A stretch of 36,075 bases of DNA from Litorilinea aerophila (GTDB lineage Bacteria > Chloroflexota > Anaerolineae > Caldilineales > Caldilineaceae). The notes below the pieces were generated by a model. The model searched no databases. It saw only the letters and a list, made by a program, of their open reading frames with translations, and was not told the DNA's origin. The translations under genes and the position numbers were made by a program. The DNA lies in the NCBI GenBank assembly GCA_945897075.1, contig CAMDEX010000026.1, positions 1 through 36,075 on the forward strand, read 5' to 3'. Shown here piece after piece: positions 9,788-18,545 of the stretch (positions within the stretch are counted from its first letter, which is position 1; every line of letters starts with the position of its first letter).

Positions 9788-11638
9788 GTGGAAGCATCTG
9801 TGAAACACCGTCGTGTTTCGTCGTTTCAAGTTGTGTTGTATCTGTTGTTGGTACTATCGTTGTTGCTCTCAGCCTGTGGTGCTGCTGCGACCCCCGCTGC
9901 CGAAGTAGCCGCGCCGGCAGCAACCGAAGCCCCGAAAGTAGAAGCCGCTGCCCCAGCCCCCACCGACACGCCTGTTCCCCCCGCGGCAGAGCCGACGGTT
10001 GCCCCTGTGCCCGAAGTTGACCCGATGATGACTGTCTATGGTGAGATGTTGCCCGAAGGCGCGCTGCCATACGACGAGCAGGTCTACAAGACTGCCTGTA
10101 GCATCACACGCAATGAAACCACGGCTGACTTTATGGTCTCCGTCTATCAGCGCTACTGTGGTTTGGACAACGCATTCACATTGTCCCTGGTAGACTTAGA
10201 CAAAGATTTCAATGTCATCCCGATGGCCGCGGATAGCTGGGAAGCCTCGGCCGATGGACTGACCTGGACCTTCCAGATCCGGCCCGGCCTGATGTGGAAC
10301 GATGGCACACCAGTCACCGCCCACGACTGGGTGGCCACCTATCGCTATTCAGCTACCCCGGAAAGCGCCTGGGACTTTGCCTGGTTCTACTCCGGTGTCA
10401 TCAAGAACTGGGATGAAATCATCGCTGGTGAGTTGCCGGTTGAGGAACTGGGTGTCGTGGCCGTGGATGACGCAACCCTTGCCATCACCACCTACAATCC
10501 CTTCCCGCCCCTGCCTGGGATGATGAAGTTTGCCTGGCCGTTGCAGGCCGCGGCCCTGGAAGCGCACGGCCCGCTCTACAACAACGACCCGGCCACATCG
10601 GTCAGTATGGGCCGCTGGAAACTGGTCTCCCTGGAGCCAGGCAAGGGGTCTGTTCTGGAAGCCAACGAGAAGTACACCGGGCCGAACCCGCTGAAACTGA
10701 AGCGAATGGAAGTCACCTATATGGATGTCAGCACCGAGTTTGCTGCCTTCCAAAAGGGTGAGGTTTCGCAAATCGCCTACGAATCACTGACCCCGGCGGA
10801 TTTCGATCTGGTGATGGCTGACCCGGTGTTGAGCCAAAACTACCTGCGCCACTTCGGCGACTTCCGCACCGACTATCTGCTCTTCGACACCTTCAACCCG
10901 CCCTTCAACGATATCAACGTGCGCAAAGCCTTTGCCCACGCCGTGGATCGCGAGAGCATCGTGGCGAGTGTGTTGGGCGAAGTCAAGGGGCTGGCCGCCT
11001 ATGCCTTCCTCATGCCCGGCTTCCCCTCCTCCTCGGCCAAGGGTGAGCTGAACGAGTATCAGAATTACGACTGCGATCTGGCCAAACAGCACCTCGCCGA
11101 TGCCGGCTTTGCCAGCGGCGCGGACTTCCCGGCCCAGGAACTCTGGCTGCGCAACGAAGGCCCCGCCATGCAGGCCGTCTATCAAGGCGTAGCCGCCTCC
11201 ATCAGCGCCTGCTTGGGTGTCCAGATTGAGGTTTCCAACAAAGATGGCAAAGTCTATATGGACGCGCTGAACGCCGAGCCTACGGGGATCACCTTTGGCG
11301 CTGTCTCCTACGGTATGGACTATCTGGATCCCTCCAATATGTTGGGCATCTTTGTCTCCACTGGTCGCCATTCCTGGAAGAACGACGAGTTTGACCGGCT
11401 GATCCGCGAGGCCACGCCGTTGGTTAGCGATCCGGCCCTGCGCGATCAGATGTTCCGTGACGCCGAGAAGATTCTGGTGGATAATGTGGGCAGCGTCTTC
11501 ATCAATCATCGCTGGCAGGGCACGCTCTTCCAACCCAACGTAATGGGCGACGGCTTCCGGACGCCTGACTCCAATGGCATTACTGCCTGGCACTGGGGTA
11601 ACGATTGGGTGTGGGGTGATGTCTATCTGGTCAAGTAG
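9788..11638 (+). CDS. ABC transporter substrate-binding lipoprotein, family 5 (peptide/nickel type)
   Basis: The protein has 616 residues from the GTG at 9788, preceded by AAAGGAG. The signal peptide ends in a lipobox (LLLSAC, Cys30), followed by an Ala/Pro/Thr-rich linker to about residue 75. The body has SBP_bac_5 features: DSWEASADGLTWTFQIRPGL with GTPVTAHDW, later NVRKAFAHAVDRE, and a C-terminal MFRDAEKILVDNVG segment. Family members capture peptides, nickel or oligosaccharides outside the membrane and deliver them to DppBC-type permeases, which follow here. The ligand cannot be told. A strong hairpin (11660-11691) separates it from the permeases, as is common where receptor is made in excess. 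Confidence 0.93.
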   Translation: MEASVKHRRVSSFQVVLYLLLVLSLLLSACGAAATPAAEVAAPAATEAPKVEAAAPAPTDTPVPPAAEPTVAPVPEVDPMMTVYGEMLPEGALPYDEQVYKTACSITRNETTADFMVSVYQRYCGLDNAFTLSLVDLDKDFNVIPMAADSWEASADGLTWTFQIRPGLMWNDGTPVTAHDWVATYRYSATPESAWDFAWFYSGVIKNWDEIIAGELPVEELGVVAVDDATLAITTYNPFPPLPGMMKFAWPLQAAALEAHGPLYNNDPATSVSMGRWKLVSLEPGKGSVLEANEKYTGPNPLKLKRMEVTYMDVSTEFAAFQKGEVSQIAYESLTPADFDLVMADPVLSQNYLRHFGDFRTDYLLFDTFNPPFNDINVRKAFAHAVDRESIVASVLGEVKGLAAYAFLMPGFPSSSAKGELNEYQNYDCDLAKQHLADAGFASGADFPAQELWLRNEGPAMQAVYQGVAASISACLGVQIEVSNKDGKVYMDALNAEPTGITFGAVSYGMDYLDPSNMLGIFVSTGRHSWKNDEFDRLIREATPLVSDPALRDQMFRDAEKILVDNVGSVFINHRWQGTLFQPNVMGDGFRTPDSNGITAWHWGNDWVWGDVYLVK

Positions 11639-11659
11639 TACGTTTTAGATCGGGTGTTG

Positions 11660-11691
11660 GACCTGCCAGGTTTTGCGAAACCTGGCAGGTC
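11660..11691 (+). terminator. Strong intercistronic hairpin (attenuator or mRNA stabiliser)
   Basis: A perfect 14-bp stem (GACCTGCCAGGTTT / AAACCTGGCAGGTC) with loop TGCG is followed by only three T residues. It starts 21 nt after the receptor stop and lies before the permease start. The short T-run suggests partial termination or protection of the receptor mRNA 3' end rather than full termination. Confidence 0.65.
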
Positions 11692-11743
11692 TTTACCACC
11701 GCCCCTCTTCCTTTGCCCTTTCTGATCATACAGGCTGAATTCA

Positions 11744-12706
11744 ATGACCCGCTATATTCTTGGGCGTTTGCTTTCCCTCGTGCTTGTGATTATTACAGTC
11801 TCCATGATCACCTTTAGTATGATGCACGCGGTCCCCGGCGGTCCCTTCGACGAGACCAACCAGCCCCTTCCCCCCGCGGCCAAAGCCAACATCCTGCGCA
11901 AATATGGGTTGGACCAGCCCGTCTGGGTGCAATATGCAAAGTATATGGGCAATGCGTTGCAATTTGATTTCGGTATTCCCTATTCGCAGCCGACCACAAC
12001 TGTTGCCGAATTGATCAAAAGTACGTGGAAAATCACGGCCCAGGTGGGTCTGATGACACTGCTGGTTGCTTTTGGGTTGGGCATCCCATTGGGCATTGTG
12101 GCCGCCTACAACCAGAATTCCTGGATTGATACAAGCGTCACTTTTATGGCGATGTTGGGATTTATTATGCCCAGTTTTGTCCTGGGCACGCTCTCTATTT
12201 TGTTTTTTAGTGTCTATCTGGACTGGCTGCCTCTGGGCGGCTGGGGTGAGACCGGCTGCCTGGTGGATCGCTACTTCTGCGCCGATTGGGTTATGCCTGT
12301 CACTGCTTACGCTCTGGCCCCGCTGGCGATCATCGCCCGCTACACCCGCTCCAGCGTCATTGACTATCTGCATTCGGATTTTGTGCGCACGGCGCGGGCC
12401 AAAGGACTGGGTGAACGCACGGTGATGGTGCGCCACGTCCTGCGCAATGCGCTGATCCCGATGGTGACTGTGATGGGGCCGATCATTCCCGATCTGATGA
12501 CGGGCAGCATCTTTATCGAATCGATCTTCCGCATCCCCGGTCTGGGCAAATACTTTGTCACCAGCACCTTCAACCGCGACTATCCAATGGTGATGGCGAC
12601 GGTTCTGCTGATCGCCCTACTCTGGGGGTTGGTCTATCTGTTGACCGACATCACTTACACCCGTCTCGATCCGCGTGTGCGGCTGGGCGCAAAGGAGGGC
12701 CATTGA
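11744..12706 (+). CDS. ABC transporter permease, DppB/OppB type
   Basis: This 320-residue integral membrane protein opens with the family start MTRYILGRLLSLVLVIITV. It has about six membrane spans, a periplasmic loop after the first span (GGPFDETNQPLPP), and the EAA loop near HSDFVRTARAKGLGERTVM that docks to the ATPase. It ends with the typical LDPRVRLGAKE. It pairs with the downstream DppC-type permease to form the channel for the ligand of the upstream receptor. Its stop overlaps the next start by one base, so the two are translationally coupled. Confidence 0.94.
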   Translation: MTRYILGRLLSLVLVIITVSMITFSMMHAVPGGPFDETNQPLPPAAKANILRKYGLDQPVWVQYAKYMGNALQFDFGIPYSQPTTTVAELIKSTWKITAQVGLMTLLVAFGLGIPLGIVAAYNQNSWIDTSVTFMAMLGFIMPSFVLGTLSILFFSVYLDWLPLGGWGETGCLVDRYFCADWVMPVTAYALAPLAIIARYTRSSVIDYLHSDFVRTARAKGLGERTVMVRHVLRNALIPMVTVMGPIIPDLMTGSIFIESIFRIPGLGKYFVTSTFNRDYPMVMATVLLIALLWGLVYLLTDITYTRLDPRVRLGAKEGH

Positions 12707-13629
12707 TGACCACCAGTGCGAATCTCGCCGACAAGAGCGTCTCAGAACCCAACCCAGCGGTCCCGATTACCCTACGTAAGCACCGCACCCTCTGGCAGGA
12801 CGCGGTTCGTCGCTTTCTGCAGAATCGCTTGGCTGTGATCGGTCTGGTGATCGTTGTCTTTTTTCTTTTGCTTGCCATCTTCGCTGATTTTATCGCACCC
12901 TTTGCCTACGACAAGGCCAACTTTGCCCAGGTGCGCGTCTTGCCCTGGCGCAACCCGGCCTATCCTCTGGGCACAGACGAAATCGGGCGCGACTACCTGA
13001 GTAGGCTGATCTACGGGGCGCGCACCTCAATGACCGTCGGTATCACCATCCAATTGATTGCCCTGCTGATCGGCGTGCCGCTGGGCGGGCTGGCCGGCTA
13101 TCTGGGCGGCAAAGTTGATTTTGTGGTCACCCGTCTGATTGATATTATGACCGCCTTCCCCGGTCTGATCTTCTCCATCCTCGTCATCTCCCTCTTTGGG
13201 GGCGGGATGTGGAAGGTGATCTTCGCCCTCAGCATCACCAGTTGGATCGGCATTGCCCGCCTCACCCGCGCCCAGGTGCTTTCCCTGCGCGAAAAGGAGT
13301 ATGTGGAGGCGGCCCGCTGCCTGGGCGTCACCCAGCGCGGCATTCTCTTCCGCCATTTGGTGCCCAACGCTCTCTCGCCTCTGCTGGTGGCGGTCAGCTT
13401 TGGCATCCCCGCCGCCATCTTCGGTGAGGCCGGGCTGAGTTTTCTGGGCATCGGCATCAACGACCCTATCCCCAGTTGGGGCAAAATGGTAGGAATTTCG
13501 GGGGCTTACGTGCGCGTCTCCTGGCACATGGCGCTTTTTCCCACCCTGGCCATCGCCCTGGCAATGCTGGGCTTCTCCTTTGTGGGCAACGGTCTGCGCG
13601 ACGCCCTCGACCCGAGGATGACGCGGTGA
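12706..13629 (+). CDS. ABC transporter permease, DppC/OppC type
   Basis: The protein has 307 residues from the ATG at 12706 (an in-frame TTG lies just before); AAAGGAGG sits about 6 nt upstream. Features of the DppC family are the N-terminal span after a 45-residue cytoplasmic tail, GTDEIGRDYLSRLIYGARTS, the EAA loop (KEYVEAARCLGVTQRGILFRH) and a C-terminal LRDALDPRM. It forms the second half of the channel with the upstream permease. The expected DppD/DppF ATPase genes do not follow; a cytochrome lipoprotein does. ATPases must come from elsewhere in the genome. Confidence 0.94.
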   Translation: MTTSANLADKSVSEPNPAVPITLRKHRTLWQDAVRRFLQNRLAVIGLVIVVFFLLLAIFADFIAPFAYDKANFAQVRVLPWRNPAYPLGTDEIGRDYLSRLIYGARTSMTVGITIQLIALLIGVPLGGLAGYLGGKVDFVVTRLIDIMTAFPGLIFSILVISLFGGGMWKVIFALSITSWIGIARLTRAQVLSLREKEYVEAARCLGVTQRGILFRHLVPNALSPLLVAVSFGIPAAIFGEAGLSFLGIGINDPIPSWGKMVGISGAYVRVSWHMALFPTLAIALAMLGFSFVGNGLRDALDPRMTR

Positions 13630-13732
13630 GGGAAGGAGTTATCAGTTATCAGTTTTTGTCCGCGCGCATCCTCCTATCCGTGTCCTTAATTTCAGTTTGT
13701 AACCGCACTTACTATCTCGTTGACCAGCAGAC

Positions 13733-13762
13733 AAATCCGTCAATTCTGCAATCCGTGTTCTC
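13733..13762. repeat. Intergenic copy of the repeat found inside ligA
   Basis: AAATCCGTCAATTCTGCAAT followed by CCGTGTTCTC matches 5619-5649 inside ligA with about four changes. It lies in the 156-nt spacer upstream of the cytochrome gene, which also has GTTATCAGTTATCAGTT words at 13638-13654. Confidence 0.7.
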
Positions 13763-13785
13763 TCTTTCCGGGCGGGGTAGATCCT

Positions 13786-14262
13786 ATGACAAGAACCAGA
13801 CGACTCGTTTTTCTGACATTTGTGCTTTGCCTGTTTGGGCTCGTTGCGTTGGCCTGTGGCGGCGACGGGGCTGATGTGCCTGCCAACACCCCCCAGGTGG
13901 TGGCGACGATGCCGCCCGCCCGCTTTACGGCTGTCGCCGAGCAGTCCGCGGCCCAGGACACGAACGTCATCACCGAGACCCAAACGCTGTTGACGCCGAC
14001 AGCCGATGCCAGTTTGAGCCGGGGCGCAACCGTCTACAAAAATAAGAAATGTGGCGATTGTCACGGTGCGCAAGGCGAGGGTGTGACCGACAAAGGCAAG
14101 GCACTGGCCGGGAGTATGCTGACCTTTCAGGAGTTTGAAACGGTGCTCCGTACAGGCGGTGAAGGCGCATTAGGACCGGAGCATCTCTACGGAGCGTCCG
14201 CCATCAGCCCGTCGGGTATGAACACCCTCTATGCCTTCGTCGCCAGTTTGACCGCCAAATAG
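13786..14262 (+). CDS. c-type cytochrome lipoprotein
   Basis: The protein has 158 residues from the ATG at 13786, the first start that yields a proper signal peptide. Residues 1-23 form a lipoprotein signal (LVALAC, Cys24), followed by a Thr/Pro/Ala linker to about 78. A single haem domain carries CGDCH (Cys89, Cys92, His93), and Met145 (SPSGMN) is the likely sixth iron ligand. The domain of about 75 residues resembles class I mono-haem cytochromes, so it is probably a membrane-tethered electron carrier on the outer face of the membrane. Its redox partner is not evident: the flanking genes are a transporter and a PLP enzyme. Only a weak Shine-Dalgarno sequence is visible. Confidence 0.88.
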   Translation: MTRTRRLVFLTFVLCLFGLVALACGGDGADVPANTPQVVATMPPARFTAVAEQSAAQDTNVITETQTLLTPTADASLSRGATVYKNKKCGDCHGAQGEGVTDKGKALAGSMLTFQEFETVLRTGGEGALGPEHLYGASAISPSGMNTLYAFVASLTAK

Positions 14263-14279
14263 CGCCTGACATGAAAATC

Positions 14280-14337
14280 GAACGCGGATTCAGCGGATTG
14301 GGCGAATAAGCGCGGATAAAAAATCTGCGTGAATCTG
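14280..14337 (+). repeat. Dispersed GCGGATT repeat, copy 1
   Basis: GAACGCGGATTCAGCGGATT and the following 38 nt match the reverse complement of 27598-27654 closely, including the core GCGGATTGGGCGAAT. It fills most of the 146-nt spacer between the cytochrome gene and the threonine synthase-like gene. Confidence 0.7.
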
Positions 14338-14408
14338 TTGTTTCTGCCGGGTGCCCGCTGGACGCTGCGTTCTAACTTTTACTCCTCCACTCCCCCAGAG
14401 GAAGCGCA

Positions 14409-15536
14409 TTGATCGCCTATTGCCCACGCAGCCGCTTTACTGCACCCGCCGAGGAAAGCCCTCTGCGCTGCCCGATTAGCGGGGAAGCCCTGGAATACGG
14501 GGAGATTCCCCCCTTCGATCCCGACCTGATTGACCCCAGCCAGCCCGGTCACTGGCGCTATGCGGCGATGCTGCCCGTTGTCGCGCCCGGCCACAAACGC
14601 ATCACACTCGGCGAAGGCTGGACACCGCTGATTGATGACGTGTGGGAGGGGCTGCCCCTCTACTGGAAAAACGAGGGGCTGATGCCCAGCGGCTCGTACA
14701 AAGACCGGGGCGTGAGCGTGCTGGTCAATTTCTTGATTGGTCGGGGCGCGCAGACGGTGATGGACGATTCCAGCGGCAACGCCGGGGCCAGTCTGGCCTG
14801 CTATGCCGCCCGCGCCGGCTTGAGCGCACGCATCTTTGTACCCACCACCGCGCCCGAACCCAAAAAGGCGCAGATCGCGGTCTACGGCGCGGAGCTGGTG
14901 GAGGTGAGCGGCCCCCGCTCCGCAGCCATCGCCGCGGCCGAAGCGGCCCAATCCCCCGATTCTGTCTACGCCTCCCACGCCTGGCATCCCGCCTGTCTCT
15001 TCGGCTTTATCACCAACGCCTGGGAAATCTGGGAGCAGTTGGGCGGTCAGGTGCCCGATTGGATCGTCACCCCCTGCGGCTATGGCGGTCTCTTTCTCGG
15101 CTCCTGGCGTGGCTTCGAGCATCTCCACGCCTGTGGCATTATTGATCGGCTGCCGCGTATGGTGGCTGTGCAGGCCGAACCGATTACACCGATTGTGGAC
15201 GCTTTCCGTGCCGGCTGGGAGGACATCCGCCCGCGCCGCCAACTCTCGTCGAAGACGCTGGCCGACGGCATTGCGGTGGAGAAACCGGTGCGCAGTCGGG
15301 CCATCCTCTCTGCCATCCACCGCTCCGGCGGTATGGCCCTGGCGGTAAACGATCACGAAATTGCTGCGGCGCGCAGAGGTATGGCCGCGCGCGGTCTCTT
15401 TGTGGAGCCGACCAGCGCCACTGTGGCCGCGGCCCTGCGCCAATTGAAGCCGCACGTGCAGGCAGGCGAAGTTGTCGTCGCCAATTTGACCGGTCTGGGC
15501 CTGAAGAAGCTGCCCGATCTACAGGAAGTTACATGA
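14409..15536 (+). CDS. thrC: Threonine synthase or close PLP-dependent relative
   Basis: The protein has 375 residues. The TTG at 14409 is taken as start because AGAGGA lies a few nt upstream and no ATG fits. The fold-type II PLP core shows LGEGWTPLI, the lysine segment SGSYKDRG (Lys98) and the phosphate-binding loop SSGNAG (121-126). These match threonine synthase, which converts O-phosphohomoserine to threonine. The N-terminal zinc-knuckle seen in many bacterial/archaeal ThrC (two CxxC) is reduced to isolated Cys5 and Cys21. Related enzymes (threonine dehydratase, cysteate synthase) cannot be fully excluded. Its stop overlaps the rnc start (ATGA at 15533-15536), so the two genes are coupled. 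Confidence 0.85.
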   Translation: MIAYCPRSRFTAPAEESPLRCPISGEALEYGEIPPFDPDLIDPSQPGHWRYAAMLPVVAPGHKRITLGEGWTPLIDDVWEGLPLYWKNEGLMPSGSYKDRGVSVLVNFLIGRGAQTVMDDSSGNAGASLACYAARAGLSARIFVPTTAPEPKKAQIAVYGAELVEVSGPRSAAIAAAEAAQSPDSVYASHAWHPACLFGFITNAWEIWEQLGGQVPDWIVTPCGYGGLFLGSWRGFEHLHACGIIDRLPRMVAVQAEPITPIVDAFRAGWEDIRPRRQLSSKTLADGIAVEKPVRSRAILSAIHRSGGMALAVNDHEIAAARRGMAARGLFVEPTSATVAAALRQLKPHVQAGEVVVANLTGLGLKKLPDLQEVT

Positions 15537-16327
15537 GCGCCGCCCGCCGTCCACTGGCCGACTTTGCAGCCAGCCTCGATTTTGCCTTTGCTGATCCCTC
15601 TCTCCTTCAACGCGCCTTTGTCCATCGCAGCTACCTCAACGAAGCCGGTGAGGATTTCCAGATCCCCGACAACGAGCGGCTGGAGTTTCTGGGCGATGCG
15701 GTGCTGGGCTTTGTGGCCAGCGAGCTGCTCTTCCGCCGCTATCCGCAACGGCTGGAAGGGGAGCTGACCAATCTGCGCGCCGCGCTGGTGCGCCGGGAGA
15801 CGCTGGCCCGCTTTGCTGAGGAGTTGGCCCTGGGCGAGTTTCTGCTGCTGGGCCACGGCGAGGAGGAGAGCGGTGGACGCACGCGACCAGCCACCCTCTG
15901 CGCCACCTTCGAGGCAGTGGTGGGGGCCATCTATCTGGATTCCGGTTTGGAGCGGGTGCGTGAATTCCTGGAGGATCGGCTCACTGCCGAGGTGGAACGG
16001 GTGGCCCCCAGCGCCCTGGCCAAAGACCCCAAGAGCCGCCTGCAGGAGTGGATTCAGAACGAACTGGGCGTGACACCCCGCTACAAGACAGTGCTGACCG
16101 AAGGGCCCGATCACGCCCGTTTCTTTACAGTGCAGGTCACCGCAGACAAAATCCCCTATGGCGTGGGGCGGGGGCGCAGCAAACAGGAAGCAGCCCAATC
16201 TGCGGCGGCCATGACCCTGCATCGCTTCGGCCAGCCCGCGCCGGAATATGTCCCCAACCCGGAATTGGAAGCCGAGTTCGCCCCCATTGCCCCGGCGCAG
16301 AACTCCGCTATTGTGGCGGAAGGCTGA
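15533..16327 (+). CDS. rnc: Ribonuclease III with one substituted catalytic position
   Basis: The protein has 264 residues. The RNase III signature NERLEFLGDAVLG (47-59) supplies Glu48, Glu51 and Asp55, and a dsRNA-binding domain covers about 165-235 (GRGRSKQEAAQSAA near its end). A further 28-residue tail follows. The enzyme cleaves double-stranded RNA in rRNA maturation and mRNA turnover. The second metal-binding motif, normally A-D-x-x-E-A, reads CATFEA (123-128): Glu127 is kept but the preceding Asp (Asp114 in E. coli numbering) is Ala124. Whether this is a lineage feature or weakens catalysis cannot be decided here. Start codon overlaps the stop of the preceding gene. Confidence 0.94.
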   Translation: MSAARRPLADFAASLDFAFADPSLLQRAFVHRSYLNEAGEDFQIPDNERLEFLGDAVLGFVASELLFRRYPQRLEGELTNLRAALVRRETLARFAEELALGEFLLLGHGEEESGGRTRPATLCATFEAVVGAIYLDSGLERVREFLEDRLTAEVERVAPSALAKDPKSRLQEWIQNELGVTPRYKTVLTEGPDHARFFTVQVTADKIPYGVGRGRSKQEAAQSAAAMTLHRFGQPAPEYVPNPELEAEFAPIAPAQNSAIVAEG

Positions 16328-16355
16328 CGATAGGAATTTTTCCATTGGGCTTACA

Positions 16356-17471
16356 TTATGGCCTGAAGATCGTTCCGGCAATGTGACGCACACCGCCGTC
16401 GCACTGCACAGGATCATCAGCCCGGTTGTGATAGTAGACGACCATCACTTCGCCAGAGGCCAGTTGCAGTGCGCGTGGATAGCCCAGGTCCCACGAACTG
16501 GCGTCGTCGCGCAGAATCAACTCCGGTCCCCAGGCGCGTCCGTCTTCGTCCTCCGAGACCCGTGCCCGGATGCCGTAGGGGGCAATGCGGTAGCCATAAC
16601 TCGCCAGCAGCCGCCCATCCTCCAGGCGCAGCAGATGGGTCGGCCCGCCCCAATCGCTGATGCGGCAGACAAAGCGCCAGGTGCGCCCGCCATCCGCTGA
16701 CTCGAAGAGTTCGGGCCAGGCGTTGCGGGCGTCGATCTGGCAACGCAGCGTTACCAGAATGCGGCCATCCGCCAACAGCACAGGGCTGGCGTAGTAGCGG
16801 TTGACGAAACGGGCGTCCGGCGTTGTGGGCTGGATGGCGCTGAGATAGTTCCAAGTCAGGCCGCCATCTGCAGTGGCGTAGACAGCCACAAAACGATCCC
16901 CGCGCCGCCCGTCCGCCTGCCCCACAGTGACAAAGAGCAGCACCAGCCCATCCGGGCGCACCAGATAATCCACCTTTACCTGCACCCAGGCAAAGCCAAA
17001 GGAGGGCATGGGAAAGGGGCCTTCCCAGGTGTGGCCGCGGTCCCTGGAAATCTGGAGATAGCCCACATGCTGGGCATCTTTGGGCGGAATGCCAAAGCCA
17101 GCGGTCACGCAGAGATCGGGCGAGGTGAAGTCGATGGGTGTGGACGGCGCGGCCGGGGCCAGATTGGCGCGCAGTTGGCGCTCCAATGCCAGCCGTGAGC
17201 CCAGAGAGATCAGTCCCTCCACGGGCCAGGTGCGCCCGCCATCGGTCGAACGCAGGGCGACATATTCGCCGCCCAGGGCATCAACGACGAAATGGCTCAT
17301 GTCGTACTTGTGCTGGTAGCTGCACGGCCCGCGCGAGAAACTGACCAGCAGTTCGCCGTTGGGGAAGACCCAAAAGCCGTGGTTGAAGGGCCACGCCGCA
17401 AACTCGTTGCGGTTGTAGTAGATGGTGATCTGTTCAGCGTCTGGTAGACGCTGAGGTTTATGAAAATTCAT
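16356..17471 (-). CDS. Sialidase/BNR-repeat-like beta-propeller protein
   Basis: The protein has 371 residues from the ATG at 17471; the frame extends upstream but overlaps the preceding gene. Four Asp-box motifs of the form S/T-x-D-x-G-x-T-W are visible: STDGGRTW, SRDRGHTW, TADGGLTW and SADGGRTW. The C-terminal DLGYPRALQLASGEVMVVYY resembles the final blade of exo-alpha-sialidase-like proteins. There is no signal peptide, so it should act in the cytoplasm. True sialidases need an Arg triad, Tyr and Glu that cannot be assigned by eye; it may be a glycosidase on other sugars or a non-enzymatic propeller. It is the last gene of the minus-strand cluster, 34 nt after the aldo/keto reductase. Confidence 0.75.
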   Translation of the reverse strand: MNFHKPQRLPDAEQITIYYNRNEFAAWPFNHGFWVFPNGELLVSFSRGPCSYQHKYDMSHFVVDALGGEYVALRSTDGGRTWPVEGLISLGSRLALERQLRANLAPAAPSTPIDFTSPDLCVTAGFGIPPKDAQHVGYLQISRDRGHTWEGPFPMPSFGFAWVQVKVDYLVRPDGLVLLFVTVGQADGRRGDRFVAVYATADGGLTWNYLSAIQPTTPDARFVNRYYASPVLLADGRILVTLRCQIDARNAWPELFESADGGRTWRFVCRISDWGGPTHLLRLEDGRLLASYGYRIAPYGIRARVSEDEDGRAWGPELILRDDASSWDLGYPRALQLASGEVMVVYYHNRADDPVQCDGGVRHIAGTIFRP

Positions 17472-17505
17472 AGACAGGTATATTTTCGTTGCTGATGGGT
17501 GAATG

Positions 17506-18504
17506 TCAGACAGGAGAAGCCCAGCCTCCCTCTGCCCAGAGACGGGCCAGGCCACCCAGCGCTGTGGACGGCAACGGGCCTTTGTGGGCAGCGCTCAGCG
17601 CCTGCTCCAACTGATCTGCGTTCGAGATGCCGACCAGTGCGGTCGAAATCCCGTCCTGGCCGATGGCAAAGCGGATGGCCGCTTCTACCAGCGAATCTGC
17701 ATAGCCACCTTCGATCAAAAACGCCAATCGTTGGGCCAGGGCGACGTCGGCAGCATAAACAGAACTCGATGCAATCGGATCGACGCTGGCAGCCGCGTTG
17801 GGGTGGCGATCCGTGGAGCCGCTGAGCGCGCCGCCCGCCAGAACACGAATGGCGATGACCCCCATCCCCTGGGCTGCGGCCCTGTCGATCAATTGGGCAT
17901 AGTCCTGGAAAGCAAAACCCTCGGCCACGGGGCGACCAGCGCTGGGGTTGAGCAGATTGAAACAGCACTGGACGGTCTGCGCGGGTGCCGCCAGGGCCTC
18001 CTGTAACGACGGCGTATCGCCCAAACCATTCCAACCCCAGAAGCGCACTTTGCCCTGGGCCTGCAGCCGCGCAAAGACCGCCATCGCACGCTCCAGATCG
18101 GCGACAGTCACCCCTTCGCGTGCTGGCTGGCGCTGGTTTGTCACCAGATTGTGCAGTTGGATCAGATCGATGCTTTCCCGGCGCAGCCGCCCCAGGCTTG
18201 TCTCCACCGAGCGCACGATAGCTGCCTCGATATTCTCCATATCCTCGGCTGCCAGCCGCACTTTGCTGCCGACAATGACATCGGCTTTAAGCTCCGCCAG
18301 TACCCAGCCCAGATTTGTCTCTGACTGACCGTTGCCGTAAAGGGGGGCCGTGTCAAAGTAGTTGACGCCGGCTTCGATTGCCCGCGCAACTGTGCGCACC
18401 ATCTCCGCACGCTCCCCGCGCACGAGCAGCCCGCCCACTGCGCCGCAACCAAAACCCAGCGCTGACACTTCCAGCCCCGTTTTGCCCAAACGACGATAGA
18501 GCAT
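17506..18504 (-). CDS. Aldo/keto reductase
   Basis: This 332-residue (beta/alpha)8 oxidoreductase starts MLYRRLGKTGLEVSALGFG. The catalytic set is visible: Asp and Tyr in FDTAPLYGNGQSE, Lys in VGSKVRL and His in LIQLHN. The C-terminal ALVGISNADQLEQAL is the NADP(H)-binding region. Family members reduce aldehydes/ketones or oxidise sugars such as L-fucose or D-threo-aldoses at C1. In this cluster a sugar dehydrogenase/reductase role is likely, but the substrate is unknown. AAAGGATG lies about 10 nt upstream of the start. The spacer to the upstream 583-residue gene is 41 nt, so both are probably in one transcript. Confidence 0.92.
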   Translation of the reverse strand: MLYRRLGKTGLEVSALGFGCGAVGGLLVRGERAEMVRTVARAIEAGVNYFDTAPLYGNGQSETNLGWVLAELKADVIVGSKVRLAAEDMENIEAAIVRSVETSLGRLRRESIDLIQLHNLVTNQRQPAREGVTVADLERAMAVFARLQAQGKVRFWGWNGLGDTPSLQEALAAPAQTVQCCFNLLNPSAGRPVAEGFAFQDYAQLIDRAAAQGMGVIAIRVLAGGALSGSTDRHPNAAASVDPIASSSVYAADVALAQRLAFLIEGGYADSLVEAAIRFAIGQDGISTALVGISNADQLEQALSAAHKGPLPSTALGGLARLWAEGGWASPV

Positions 18505-18545
18505 ACCTGTTCATCCTTTCACCATTGACTGCAAATCCCTGACAC

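Noticed and set aside
11660..11691. Hairpin considered as a full intrinsic terminator ending the operon
   Set aside because: Only three T residues follow, and the permeases that depend on the receptor lie directly downstream; partial termination or mRNA protection is more likely.
14263..14408. Riboswitch or T-box leader before the threonine synthase-like gene
   Set aside because: The spacer is explained by a dispersed GCGGATT repeat; no T-box or terminator/antiterminator structure was seen.
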